Below, piece by piece: positions 12,304 through 25,772 of a DNA stretch of 64,000 bases. Positions within the stretch are counted from its first letter, which is position 1. Each line of letters opens with the position of its first letter. Both the position numbers and the translations under genes were made by a program. The stretch is from Ptiloglossa arizonensis (lineage: Eukaryota; Arthropoda; Insecta; Hymenoptera; Colletidae): the NCBI RefSeq assembly GCF_051014685.1, contig NC_135061.1:6310029-6374028 (forward strand), given 5' to 3'. The notes beneath the pieces are model-generated. The model made no database searches and was not told the DNA's origin. It worked only from the letters and a program-made list of their open reading frames with translations.

Positions 12304-15300
12304 TACCAGATGCACAGCATTTTTTCCATTACTGATACTTGCCATAAACGTGATTCCCGTAATTGTTTCGAAACAGTAGATAAATTTATCGGGAACAGAC
12401 CAGTGTCATCGGTTGGATATTCGAGAATCGATCCCTCCTTTAATCGTGATCGCGCGGGTACACCGTTCTCGACTAACTTTTCAATTTTGTACGGTTTCTC
12501 TGAAGCCGGGGTTCATTACTCATCCAATTTAAATGAATAAATGAAACGGTTTTTCGATTTTGTTTGTTTCCTTTGATTTGCCGGAGGGACGCAGAATTTT
12601 GTTAATTTTCAACAATGCTGATTGCAGGAAACGAGCCGACGGAGAGAACGGGCTCGGATTGTTCGGCTTGTCGTCCACGAGGAATATTTTACGGGCAGAT
12701 TCATAGTCCGTCTGCGTCCGCTAATTAATCGGTACGGTGAGAAGAGACGGGAACACTGTGAAAAAGGAAAGGAGATTGAGAAAACAAATGAACAGAGCTG
12801 GGGATAGAAAGAGGTAGAGAAAGAGAAATTCAAAAAGACACTGTAAATTAGGGGTCTCCGTCCGTGTTCGTGGTCGATTCGATAAATCCTTCGATTTGAA
12901 AAATCAAAAAAAAAAACAAAAAGAAAGAAAAAAAATGATCTCATTAGTACGGTTTTACGTTAGTTTGTATTTTAACGAACAGTTTCTGTCAATTTTATTT
13001 TATTATCGAGCCGAAGTGTCCGTTTGGAAAAAAAATAAATCCTCTTTTAATTTTTGGTATAGGGGAGTTCTTGGTAACAGTCGCGATTTTCGAGCCACGA
13101 GCTCGTTTAACGAAAATAAATTTAATAATGTATTCTCGTGTTCAGTCGCCAACGACTATAAATATTTCCCGGGCATTTTTTTACCAATAAAAAATTAACA
13201 TCACCTTGACTCGTTTAAATGGAACCATATATTTTTTCACAATAACATAGAGGGCAATATCGTATTTAATCCTACACGAAATGTTACTTGGAATTTCATT
13301 AGACTTCGATAAACTATTCTCAATGGCCCACGGCATAATTTCTCGCGGACGAAAAGAGGTGAATTTGGAATTTTCACAGTACGTTGTTGTACAATAATAA
13401 AATTAACCGTTTGTTTTATTTTATACTGTTGATATTATGTGGTAAACGATATACCGTGAAGCTTACGAAGCTTTTAAGCTTTGGATTTGGGATAAATTAT
13501 TAGGAACAAATCCGTGGTCAAAGTTGTTAAACATACAGAAATAAATGCTAATTTTGTGATACACTCGTACCATCTTTTTATATTTCAATTTTATTATTAT
13601 TATATTACTATATTAATATATAGTGTGTGGCTCAAGTGACTAAATACTGTTTGAGAAAATGTTGAAAACGGTTTCTCGATTTCTAATGTAAATCGAAATA
13701 ACCTTGTGCGTATGAATTAAATTTATTCTAATGCTTTCTATACTATTATAAAACATAAATACGAGTATGTATATACATATGTTTATAGGTCCATTTAAAA
13801 AAATTAAGGTGACTAGGTGTTGATTGTCTATTAGAAAAAAAGTGTACAAGCATTTTTATTATTGCAATTTATTAACGAATGTATTTATATATATACTGAT
13901 GTTTATTTTCTTAGAAATATTTCTTGTCAAAAGTTCATGATTCTAAATATGTGACCATGTTAAGAAATGAAAGGGTTAACGATTCAATTTTACATTTGTC
14001 TATAAATTCTTCGTTTCAACTGTCCCAACTTATTTCAGAGTACTTGTAATAAGTTGTACTCAACCATGGACTCTTAATTTAAATCGTAACAACTTTTGAA
14101 AAAAGTAATTCGCGATCAGACTGTAGAAAGGTTAATTTTTCACGTGAGAATTTTTTTCTGTACAAAAATATCGGAGACCCCTATTGTAAATGATCATTCT
14201 ATAATCTTCCAATTTCTCAAATTTCGATTTCTGTGTTTCCACGTTCGCGCATTTTTACATTCAAAGATAATATTTAATTTCCATTATACATACGAGACAA
14301 AGATTCGTACAAATTAGAGAGCGTTAACGAAGATTAATTAAACGCTCTCGATGTTTGACCGTAACACGTAGACACGAGGAACACCTAGGGGAATATTTCA
14401 GGTGTTACGATTCTTGTTTTCATTCATCGTAATTGTACAATGCACAAAGAAACAAAGAAATCGATCGATGTTCTTATTATATCATCGTAGTTACATGTAC
14501 GTAAATTTAATTTTAAGTCGAGGCGGTACTATAAAGAAATTAAACGAAAATCACTATGATTCTCCGCCGCATGTTTTCGTGCCGTAGATTGTACAAACAG
14601 TTACTCACGCGCGGGAAATGCCGCCATAAATATAAATGTGCGTGTAATTAAAATTTCACGCGATCAGGCGTATCGAAATTAACGAATTTCGCGTAACGCT
14701 CAGAATTTGTATTTAAAGAATGTTAATAATACTCCGAAAATTAGTTTCAGTTCTCTTTACGGTGCAATTTGACCATGCAGGTGCACATAATCGCATTAAA
14801 TTTCATGTGTACACGCGAACCGATTATACACAATACTGTAACGAAGCTTAGGAAGAATTTAACGTACATACTTGAGTGTGTAAATGGTAAAAAGTACACG
14901 TAGAAACAAATTTCCAATACTTAAGCGATACTTACATTTATCCCTAGAATTAATACAAATTTTATTTCACGTGAAATTGATACGAATGTTATTAAACGAA
15001 TCTCTTAACTTGGCAAGAACAGAGAAATCTGACAAATTGAAAAACTTTATATTCACGTCCGTTTCAGATTTATTGTAAATAGAAATTAATCGATTCGGTG
15101 AACCGGAAGTTGATTTACCACGATAATGTTTCAACACAAATAAAATCGAAGAGATCTGTTCGCTTGTTGTCCCTGTTTATTTCCGTGTATGTTTATCGCG
15201 CGTAAATAAATCGTGTATCGTTTACGGTGACGAGCAAAATTGCAAAGATGTAATTATTATTATTGCTTACGAGAGAACCCTTCGGTACAAAATACAAAAT

Positions 15301-17742
15301 ATAAATTCAAAAAAAAAAAAAGTGCATACGTAATGTTAATGTCAAACTAAATCGATACAGTTGCAAATATGGAACTCGTTGTAAACGAGTCGATCAAGCT
15401 TGTAAAACGATTGGGTCCTACGAAACAACATACTATAGTTACAATTTTTTATACAAAATTTAACCATTGATTCGAATAAAAAAATTCTTTCGAATTAATT
15501 CGCTAATTAAATCACATTTCCTGAATAATCTACAGAACGAAGGCAACGAAATAATCCAAATACGATTCGTTGCTATAAAAATTAACTTACCAAGTCTTAA
15601 AAATAAGTCCTTTTCAAGTCTAGCATCAATACTGGGACTTTAAACGAAAACTAAAGACAAGAACATGATAATCGAACGTCTCTACTTTTGCTCGTCACTG
15701 AATCTACACGAACGCGTTACCACGGTATTTAATTCCGTCTTTGCACGAAATTATGTAATATAATTTCAAACGAATCGTTTCGAATTCCGTGTATCGATTC
15801 CGGGTTTAAGTACAACATAGTCTAGTGCACGCGACTAAGAACGATGCGGTTGCGTTAAATGTCCATACACAGTGGATCCCATTGCATTGTATTACTCGCT
15901 ATATTTAATGCACCGAGGATGCAACGCTGCTTGAAATTGGCTCCTCAGTGCGAGTCGGATGTACCGTGCAATATACTCTTTATGATTATTAACCTCTTCA
16001 CCGTACGCTACACAAGTAGCGAACACTGCTGCGTTGAAGAGGATCTCGAAACGATCCAAAGAAGCAATATTTCGTTTACGAAATAAATTTATGCGGATTA
16101 CGAGCGCGATACGAAGGGGCTGCATCGTTGCTTACGAAACTCTACTAACGATATGTATAACAATTTTAATCGATCGCGTTAATCCGTGTCGCGTACAGCG
16201 TAGAGGCGACCTCGAAAACCCGACGTGGACGTTAACATACTCGACGAATGTAAACATTCATTCAGCTTTTTAACGTAGACCGGTGTATAAGTACAGCCGT
16301 AAGAAACGCCGTGTAGATTGTACGAGTTGCATCACCGAAACTAACGTAGTTGAACAGCATGTGGAAACACTATGTGTAATCCGATTAACAATAAAACTCC
16401 TGATCACTGGTGTACCTTCATATTGTCCTATTTATTCGCAAATCGTCGCTCGTTCGACTTTCGTCAATTTTTCCATTCGTTTTCGTTGTAAGTTAAAGCG
16501 AACGATTCAAATTTCGATGTTTTTCGTTACATCGTCGGGACTAGTATTACTGATTAATCGTTCTTTGAAAATTAGTTCACAAAAATGTGAAACGTAGCTC
16601 CATTCCTTAAACTTGAACTAAAAATATACAATGCGTATTATTTTTAATAATAGTGTCTTAAATCAAAACATTCCGTGGATGTTCCTTGTGAGAAAGATCG
16701 TAATTTATTGTTTCTTTCACATTTTCTATGTTTGTGATGAAGTTTCAATAAAGCATTTCGTAGACCCACGTTTAAATAACATTTCCATTTTATTCTTAAC
16801 CGCAGCAGACCCTAACGAAGCGAAACACCCTGTACAGAACACTGTTAACACAATTTGAATACATTTTGTAATTATTCTTCTTCCTCTCGACCCGTTGACG
16901 TCTTATTTTATTTATCGGGTACAAAACATCGTTAAATTTCAAACACTTTTTCCAATAGCCTTTACAAGGAGAAACCCCGATAGAAGAGGAGAGCAGGAAG
17001 CTCTTGTGGAATTATAACGAATGCAAATTTGCGGTAGATTGCGTAGAAGAAACAAATCCTTTTCAATTATTGGAGAAACTGGTATACAGTAAAATGCACG
17101 GTGTAATCTTGGTCGTTGGATATATCCCGCCTGTGAAATCCTTGGGGAGCTCTCCCGCCTTGTACGCAAGGATGCTCCAATGAACAGAAACCCTTAACGG
17201 ATACAGCTCTCTGGTCCCTGGACGATCGTCAGCAAAATTTCAGATTTCGACCACATATGGTACTTACGTCCTACTCTCGTAAGCGTACAACGAAAGAAAT
17301 AGGAAACGACTCGCTCGATCGTCTTTTCGTTCTGTTCGTTACACACAACGTGCGGGACCTTGTGCAATTAAAAGTACAAAAGTGTTGCAGTGCACTCGAT
17401 GGAACAGTATTCTTCTCTCGATCGCCTGAACAATTGAACATTGAAATTTGTCGATAACATTCTTAACAGTGATACATATTTAATTGTACATATTTGTTAA
17501 CGAACAAATTTAAACAAACGGCTGCAAACGCGGCTCGAATTCCATTGAAATCTTCTGGAGTATAACCGAAAAATTTTACAAACTAAATTTTAAACAAAAA
17601 TTTTACAAACTATTTCATCGAAGGATATCGAGATTGTAAATTGTTAATTTACTTTCACAAGTTTCATTTCTATAGCGTCTGAGTTTGAACGACGCATTTG
17701 TAAAATCTTCGTCAAACCGATTCCAGAAATTTTAAGTTCTTT
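12304..17742. other. Non-coding stretch with a few structured spots
   Basis: No gene was supported. A GC-richer block at about 12,610-12,830 has an acceptor-like TTGCAG and an open frame rich in Arg and Glu, but no homology or partner exon was seen. A perfect 9-bp inverted repeat (GAGAGCGTT at 14317-14325, AACGCTCTC at 14341-14349) lies further right. Other frames are short and look random. Confidence 0.5.
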
Positions 17743-18161
17743 GCCAAAATTATAATCAAAATTTTTCAAATTATTCAACAAGATATCGTCCTAATCGATT
17801 GTATCAAAAATTACTCGAAGACCCATATCTGTATGACGTGGTTTGCAAAGCAGGTGAAGTCGGACACCGTCAAACGCTACGCGACACGACTACTATTGAT
17901 TATAGTCAATTGTGAACAGGCTATGTCAATAATAGACACCGTGGAAGAAACGCCAAAATTATAATCAAGATTTTTCAAATTATTAGACAAGATATCGTCC
18001 TTATCGATTGTATCAAAAATTACTCGAAGACCCCTATCTGTATGACGTGGTTTGCAAAGCAGGTGAAGTCGGACACCGTCAAACGCTACGAAACACGACT
18101 ACTATTGATTATAGTCAATTGTGAACAGGCTATGTCAATAATAGGCACCGTGGAAGAAACA
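17743..18161. repeat. Two-copy tandem repeat, 209-bp period
   Basis: Copies start at 17743 and 17952 with GCCAAAATTATAATCAA. They share a GC-richer inner block around GACGTGGTTTGCAAAGCAGG and are close to identical, so the duplication is recent. An open frame beginning ATGACGTGG runs through both copies: it stops soon after copy 1 and continues past copy 2 to 18272. It resembles no protein I know. Confidence 0.93.
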
Positions 18162-21100
18162 TCGTCTGCGGCTAATGTTCCGGCAAATTGGCTTCGCGAG
18201 CGTAGACACCATCGCCTCTCGGGAGGAATCTACAAGTACGAGTGGGTTTTCTCGCACCGATTTTTCCCGTAACTACCTCACGTCCCGACGATACACGTTC
18301 CACGTGCCACCATAAAGGGCGAGCCACCACCCCCCGAAGTATTTGCGAGAGGCCAAGACTTATTTCGTTCGTGAATGCACAGAATGCCCGGTAAATCGTG
18401 TTGCAACCCTCGAAGAGACAATTTTACTTTGAGGTTAGCTTCCAAAACAACCTTCGAGTCTACCCCGTCTTTACGTGGCTCGAACGATCGTTTTGTTTCG
18501 GCAAACGTTCCCCCTGTGTCTTTAATAGAGGCATTATATTAATATCGACGGTAACGGTGTTGTTAATAATTATTGTAATTAATAATAACGATCCGTAAAG
18601 GACGCAGAATATATATTTTCTGCTCAGTTTGCGAAGAAACAACTTCAAACGTAAACATACCACAACTGTACAAATCTTTAGATTTTAGTGTATCGTCGCA
18701 GAAGACGATGGAAGACCCAAATTAAGGGTTGAATCGTTTACGTCTGGATTATATTTGTTGTGATGTTTTTTTTAAATATTACGAAAAAATATATACTTGA
18801 CTATATAGAAAAGACACTGATATAATAGAATTTACACAAGTTACTATTTATTATCTATTAAACTATCATTAGCCTATACAATTAATTAGTTATTAATTAA
18901 TATACATACATCAACAGTGACTTTAATGGGAAAACAAACGGAGAATATTTTGCATAATTTTTGCAATATTTTTTCCAACGTATTCATTTTCAGAAAAATG
19001 AAATTGTACACTGATACTTGCGGAGAAATAGACCGTTGGGAAAATAAAAAAGTCCGAATTTGACAAAATTTGAGAACCTCTGGTATACAGTATCATTCGA
19101 ATATAATTATAAACGGTAGGCGGTATAGTGAAAAAGTTCGTGTAAAGTCGCGTTTTTTACTGGAGGTTCGCGCAACAGCAAAGAACGTATCGACAACTGG
19201 TATAACGAGCAGGGATTTAAACACAACTTTCAGTCGTCTACAATAAAGTCGGCAAGCTGTGTATTTAAAGAAACATTTTAATTGCAGGGGGTAAGCCGCT
19301 TACGTGCCCCTCCCTCGTGCATTAATAAAAACGACCCTCCTGTTACGGGACGCGAACGAGCATCGGGTATTGTATCTACGAGAAAGTAATTCGACTTTTC
19401 GTTCGGAGGCAAAGCCTCCCAATGAATTTTTTTTACATTCAAAAAGAGTACAACAATGGCGAAAGTTCAGTACTTACGTCGTCGTCGCGAGGAATTCCGA
19501 CGAAATTGAAAAACAAATTGCGAGCACCGGATTTTCACTTTTACAGAAACTACCGGATCGTCTTTAATTTACAATTGTTTTTTTTTTTTAACGTCAAACT
19601 TTCTTTGATCAATCGTTGCGAACTGTTCCACGTTAATGCACTATTGGTACGTATGTACTGTGAGCGGATGAAAAGAATGCACACGAGGTGATCCATAGTC
19701 AAATATAATATATTGCTCAGTTGGTAGCACTTCTCCCCGTGTAAGACGTAAACGTGTATATGCGAAGTATCGAAATAAAAATGTACCATTCCAGATAAAC
19801 TTTACCATTCCAAGTATTTTATCGAGGAGCTAGTTTCTGGTAGCAAAAAAGCTTCGAGTGCAAAGGGTTAATTTATCACCAAATTGTGTAGTTATGTGTA
19901 CATACGTATCTAAATGGAATCGAAGTGTTTCTCGTTTGTCAGAAAACACCAGTGTCTGGAACGATCAGGGATTTTCGTACTTTTCAAGCCGATCAACGAC
20001 CCAGGGAATGTTTCAAGCGCGAGGAGATCGTATAAAGAAAAGTTGAGCCTGTAATTGGGCATCAAAAGGCTATATTTTCCATGGTTAACTTCGGGAAAAG
20101 CTTACTTTGCCGAGCGCGTAATAACTCGACGCGAACGAACTCGGCCAGAGGCTCGATCTCGTGGCGCAAGTAGATATCATGTAGAACCGACACCACGCGG
20201 TGGATGCTTTATGAGCACTCTCCTCAGAGTTGATGGTATGCCTTGTTACCGGGAAGAACCGTGTTCCCTCGGGTAATATCGTATACAATTATGTCCACAG
20301 AAGGGAAAATATGCATTATGGATGCCGGTGCTATGCCCGGTAAATCATGTCGCAGGGTTGGTTAACTCTGCAAATGATCTGCTGAATCGCGCCTCGCTAC
20401 CTTGCGCGGGATAAGCAAGCTTTCCTTTTTACGATCGACATCGTTTCTTCTAAACAAGGGAACTTTAAAACATCGAACCGTACCACCGTTGGCCAAAATG
20501 TAACCAAACAAATGATTAGAACGTCCATGATTACCAATCCAAACCGGATACGTTGCATTGAAAAGGTGACAATCGAACCAAGTAATAAAGAAATTTATCA
20601 AATTTTTATTACAACGAACTGCAAAATATCAAACTGTTCCATTGTTTGAGAAAATGTAACTGAACAAATGAACAAAATTTGAAGAAATTTACCAAATGTT
20701 TATCGTAAGTTACGATTCATAACAAATTGATGTAAATAAACTTTTATTCAGAGTTAGTCTTTTACATAGACTATTATAGTGGCCAGTTAGATAGATATAA
20801 GAGATCAGATTCTTAAATACATAAGATGGCTATTACTATCAAGTACGAACATTCTCGTTTAAGTAGCAATAATTGATATTTAAGTATTAATATTTATTTT
20901 TATTTAATTCCTGCATAACATGATACTTCATATTGAATTGATCAATGTCATGGTTAGTTTCTTTCAAGCAGATTCCTCTAAAAACTTCTTTCTTTGTTGG
21001 TTCGTCGAACAACGATCCAAACATGATCATTTTTCAATCGTATTTGAGGAAACAATATGTAAACGAGAAGTATAGAAGGAGGATGGTTGAGATGTAATTA

Positions 21101-21680
21101 TGGCGAATGTTGTACGTAAGTATGTTACCTGATTTTAGACCTGGTAGCGACATCTAACAGTTTTTGTCGTGATTTTATACCAATTTGTACTAATTTTCTG
21201 TTACTAATCGAACATCGAAGCGACATCTGACAGACGTCTTGTGTATCTTTTGTACGCTAAGTAAATAAACCTTCTTCTATATAAAAGTATAATAAAATCA
21301 TATCGCCAGTTATTCGAGTTAATGTGTAATCATACTGAAGATTGCACGTAAAAGCACAGAATGATTATTTCCCGGTAACATCGCACAGATTGTCAATTGG
21401 TAGTGAAGAAAGCCATTTTACCATAATGGAATCTACAGCAACTCCGCGTATTTTTCTATTTAAAAAACTCCTATTAAAATTCAGTTTAAAAAAGTCTCTC
21501 GATAAGTGCAAATTAGTTTACGCTGATATATTTTCAAGAATACCGAAGCGTTACCAGTCTGTAATAATAAAATGTTTGTTATAAAAGTTGTATTGGAATA
21601 CGGTACCATCTGTAAGTAAAATCTGGACATATTTTGGTATCGTTTAAGTAATATTTCAGGGGGCACTTTTTGAACATTCC
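18162..21680. other. Non-coding stretch, no gene supported
   Basis: No convincing exons. A short phrase ATGCCCGGTAAATC occurs twice (near 18383 and 20332). Two AGCGACATCT motifs lie 73 bp apart near 21,146 and 21,219. The stretch ends at the probable 3' end of the minus-strand gene that follows. Confidence 0.5.
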
Positions 21681-21686
21681 TTTATT
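21681..21686 (-). terminator. Probable polyadenylation signal of the minus-strand repeat-exon gene
   Basis: TTTATT on the plus strand reads AATAAA on the minus strand, about 175 bases past the TAA stop at 21,860-21,862. Position and sequence fit, but the cleavage site cannot be shown from sequence. Confidence 0.4.
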
Positions 21687-21859
21687 TGCGTAATCTTTAA
21701 TTCATACATACATTTCTCTTGAACTTCATACAAAAACTAGCCAGTAACGTAAAAATTGACGCGCGACATAATGCACGAAAATGTATACATCTTTTATATT
21801 GCAGTGAGTCTCGTTTCTAAAAATGCAATCTAATAGGTTGTACGAGACGGAATTTGAAA

Positions 21860-24800
21860 TTAGATATCGCTGGAGTAGTCACTTTCCGAACTGCTGCACA
21901 AAGTGTATTCCGAAAATTCGTCGGATCCGTACGAGCTGTTGGAGCTGCTAGAATTATGACATGAACAGGAACAGGAGGAGGAACAAGGAAATGACGAGCT
22001 GCTCGTGTATGAAGACCCTTCCGAGAAATCGGAAGAATCATCATCTTCGGTGCCAGAATTCAAGCTACTCTCTAAAACAAAAGAAACGGGAATATATATA
22101 TAATTTACCGCTAAAAAGTTGGCAGTCGCAACGAATGTGGATCCGATTGGTTGTAATAAAGCAAGTTGATCTATTTAAACACAAACATGGTACCTTGTAT
22201 ATGCCTCATTGTTTTTGCAATATTTGTCAAGCGACGACTAAATTCTTCTATAGCCTGTTGAACTTTTATTTCCTCGTCACGTATTTCTCGTATTATTTTG
22301 TTTAATTGGATATTTTCGTGCAGATTTTTCTTAAATCTGTCAGTTTTAGTTTCACCTATGATGTAAATTACGCGTCAACGTAACAACGTAATCGCACAAT
22401 TTAAACGTCATTACGAAACCATAGAAATAGATAATGCGTTAATGTACGATTTTCGGCAAGATACATACCTTGTACGTAAACCATTGTTTTTACAATATTT
22501 GACAAGTTATAACTAAGTTCTTCTATAGCTTGTTCAGCTCTCACTTCCTCGTCGTCTATTTCTCGTATTATTCTGATTAATTGCTTATTTCCTTTTTCGA
22601 GCAGACGTTTCTTATATTTTTTAATCTTAATTTTACCTGCGATGTAAATACATGAAAGCATTATACGCCAACGTAACAACGTAATCGCACAATTTAAATG
22701 TTATTACGAAACCATAGAAATAGATAATACACTACTTACCTACAGACTTCATCAAGTTTTTGTTTCGTTCGTCGTGTTTCGATACCTTTCCCTTTGATCG
22801 CACATTTTTATTCTTTTCAAAGTTGTCCTCTTTCTTTATACATTTCTGGGCGCAGTCCTTTTTTATTGTTCGAGCTAAAGAAACATAAACAATGATTGGA
22901 CAGAGTTTCTATTTTGAGTCCCTAACGCGTTCTTAATTTAAAAGCGAAATTATAGAAAGTAGATGTGGCTAGAAGAGTTGGAAAGGAAGAGGAGAAAGGA
23001 GAGTAGCAACTAAAGCCTAAAACAGAAAAGAAAAATTTTATAATGGTTGTTATGTGTATCTAAATTATGATATAAAATTTAGGAAGAAGGATATTATTAG
23101 TAATTAAGGGATAGTTACGTGCACTTATATAGTTATAAGAGAATGTTATGGGAATTAATAAACCACTATTACATATCCGATGATAATGACGCGCTGCTTA
23201 CCTGTAACCATCACCATATTTTCGTTTCTTTTGTTACGTTTCAATACCTTCTTGCATATCTTTGATCGCGCATTTTCATTAATTTCTCCTTTTTCTTCTT
23301 TCTTCACTGATTTCTGGGGAGACTCATATCTCATTGTTTGAGCTGAAGGAACATAAATTGGTGTGATTCTTAATCTTCAATTCCTGACGCGTTCTTGATT
23401 CTCAAGCAAGATATCAGAAGAACAATATTCTCAACAATATTCATATTCGACGATAATAAGATTACTGACGTTACAAAAATAAGATTTTCAACAGAATACA
23501 TACTGTTCGTCTGTGACAAAAAGATAAACGAGTGTTTAAATCCCCACTCTCCCAGTTCCCCCACCATCGTACATATTATCGATCGCTGTCGATCGTCTTC
23601 ATCCTTGATCAGTAGCGACAATGCGTACGATAGTAGGGGAACTGGTAGACTGTAGAGTGTGGATGTAAATACTCGTTTGCCTTCTCGTCACGGATAAACG
23701 TACCCAATGATATTAATCACCAATCAGCCGGTGTTTACCTGTATCCGTTGCCACGTTTTCGGTTTGTTCGTCGTGTTTCGATACCTTTTCCTTTGATCGC
23801 ACATTTTCATTCTTTTCAACGTTGTCCTGTTTCTTCGCACGCTTCTGGCCGCAATCGTTCACTATCGTTCGAGCTGGAGAAACATAAGCACCATTTAACA
23901 CAATTCTTGATTTTTAATTAGATACTACTGACGGTAATAAAATTTTCAACAGAATACTTACCCGATGATAACAACCTACCGCTTACCTGTAACATCAACG
24001 TTTTCTTTGCCTTCATCTTTCTTCGCGGATTTCTGGCTGCTCTCATTTATCGTGTTTCCACAGATGCATTTTTTAGGCGTTTCTTGTTTTTCGTGTCTCT
24101 CGGGTGTACTCGTCTTGAAAGGAAGCACGGAATCCCTACTCTGCACCATTTCTGTCGCCGTCTGGTGTTCTGGTTCCGTAGTTTTGCGTTTGTTCCTCGC
24201 AGTGTTCTTTGTCTTCGTTTCTGTCGAATTTTTCATTGCGCTGCCAGAAGCTGCCGCGACATTCACGTTCTTCTTCTTCGTCGATCGTTTCACGGTAGAC
24301 TTCGTCGCGGCGATCAATTTTAAATTCTTTTTCGGCTTCTGACCGTTTTTCAATGCTCCTTTACGTTCGGCTCCTTTACTTACGGGCTTGGATTTATTTT
24401 CCTTCGTTTTCGTATCGTCGACTGGTTTCTGTTCGGGTTCAAAGCTCTGCGACAACGTTTCTTCTCCATTTCCTCTCAGACTTTGGCTATCGGGCACTAA
24501 CGAATCGTATTATTTTTTCGCTATCGTATTTTCTTTTCGGTTCGTTTAACTCGTTTGTTTTCGTGGGAGTCGGAGATGCGTGAGATCCCGAAAACATGAG
24601 TCGAGACGAAACGGTTATTTTCCTCGGAATCGGAAAGGGATTCCCCGAAAAGTGTTCGAAATTCCCAAAAATGTTGATTATTACCAAGACAGTATTTATT
24701 TTGTTGAATATCGGTACGGTGTTCAGAAGTAGGCGAAACTAGAAAAGTATTAGAAAAGTAACAGAGACGAAATGAGAATCATTTTAAAAATTCCGAACAA

Positions 24801-25772
24801 TTTTGACATCCCGAAATTTCGAATCTGAATAGTACCGGTAATTTGTTCAGTGTCTTTATTTCGTTATAATATTTAAGATTTTTTTTTAAATAGACTAAAA
24901 CCAACACTACTTTCCTATCTTAATTATATTATTAATCTCTTTTGTCAAAATCGATGTAGTGCCGAAATCGTTGAAACGTCAAAACCAAAATAAATATCAT
25001 CAGTTGGTATCATATTTATGATTTGACGATAGTAACATTATACACTTTCTTACATTCTTATTACTCAACTATAGCATATTGCATGTACTGGTGTAAGAAA
25101 AAGAAAACTCCACTTTATCTTACGGTATTTTTACACTAAAATACTTTGCTCGTATAATACCAGTATAATTTTTATGTCCTATACTCTAGTTTTACCATCT
25201 CGTGTTCTCCTGTTCCAAGTTCTCCCGTTCCGTTCCGTTTCCTTCTGTTTCGACTTCTCTCTTCCCGAACAACAAAATTCCGACATTTTCAAGATCTCAC
25301 ACATCTTTGGAACCAAATGCACCAAAAAAATACACCAACTCGAACGTTATCGTCAATGTTCTTTCTCCACTTTCTTTCGAATTTTGACTATCAGCCACGA
25401 ATCGCATTTCTTTTTGGCTATCGTATTTTCTCGGTCTGATTGGTCTCGTTTTAAAATTCTTTTTCGGCTCCTTATCGTCCGTCAATCTTGATAAGAAGCT
25501 GAGAAAGAGTCCCAGAAAAAGCAAATTCGATAAATAGAGAAATTCAGATACAAATAAGTATCATTCTCCTTACCTGCCAAGGTGAGTTTTGGCTCGAGCT
25601 TTATTTGATCGTTCAATTGATCCAAAGTGTCTGGTATAAAATTCTGTCGCACAAAATTATCGATAAATTTCCACGAATCCGTTTGCGACATCGAACTGCT
25701 ATCGACAAATTCATTATTTTGAGCATCTAATGACGAGAGCATTGCTCTCCCTAGAACAGCTTTTCGACTCAT
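21860..25772 (-). CDS. Unrecognised nuclear-type protein with tandemly duplicated exons
   Basis: Eight minus-strand exons join in frame to 553 residues: 25574-25772, 23987-24496, 23739-23873, 23202-23342, 22740-22874, 22469-22636, 22194-22355, 21860-22071. All seven introns are phase 1, so each inner exon can be added or lost without a frameshift. Exons 3, 4 and 5 encode related basic units of about 45 residues, sharing the pattern T-I/M, QK, KK, EN and RSK. The tail of exon 2 has a shorter version. Exons 6 and 7 encode related helical units of 54-56 residues with a REI-DEE-QAIEE core, likely coiled coil. Exon 2 is rich in Lys, Thr and Glu and looks disordered; the last exon is mostly Ser with Asp and Glu plus a short Cys-Ser run. 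No signal peptide or membrane segment was seen, and basic clusters suggest the nucleus. I recognise no family and propose no function. Exon 1 starts at the first ATG. Confidence 0.7.
22376..22728. repeat. Duplicated intron sequence, offset 293 bp
   Basis: Intron sequence next to exon 7 (about 22376-22435) recurs next to exon 6 (about 22669-22728). Landmarks are CAACGTAACAACGTAATCGC and TACGAAACCATAGAAATAGA. The introns are more alike than the exons they separate, so exon and intron were duplicated together as one unit. Confidence 0.85.
25345..25445 (-). pseudogene. Decayed copy of the start of exon 2 inside intron 1
   Basis: Read on the minus strand, this stretch mirrors the 3' end of intron 1 plus the start of exon 2 at 24,496: GAAAATACGATAGC, then GATTCGT, then GATAG, CAAA and GGAGAA in the same order. 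The acceptor TTAG of the live exon is changed to TGGC here, so the copy should not be spliced. It shows that exon duplication in this gene also produced dead copies. Confidence 0.65.

Noticed and set aside
19713..19760. tRNA-like D-arm phrase GCTCAGTTGGTAGCAC
   Set aside because: No anticodon arm, T-arm or acceptor stem around it.
21961..22305. 114-residue plus-strand frame
   Set aside because: It is the antisense shadow of the last two exons of the minus-strand gene.
23965..24342. 125-residue Phe-rich plus-strand frame
   Set aside because: It is the antisense shadow of the Lys-rich exon 2 on the minus strand.
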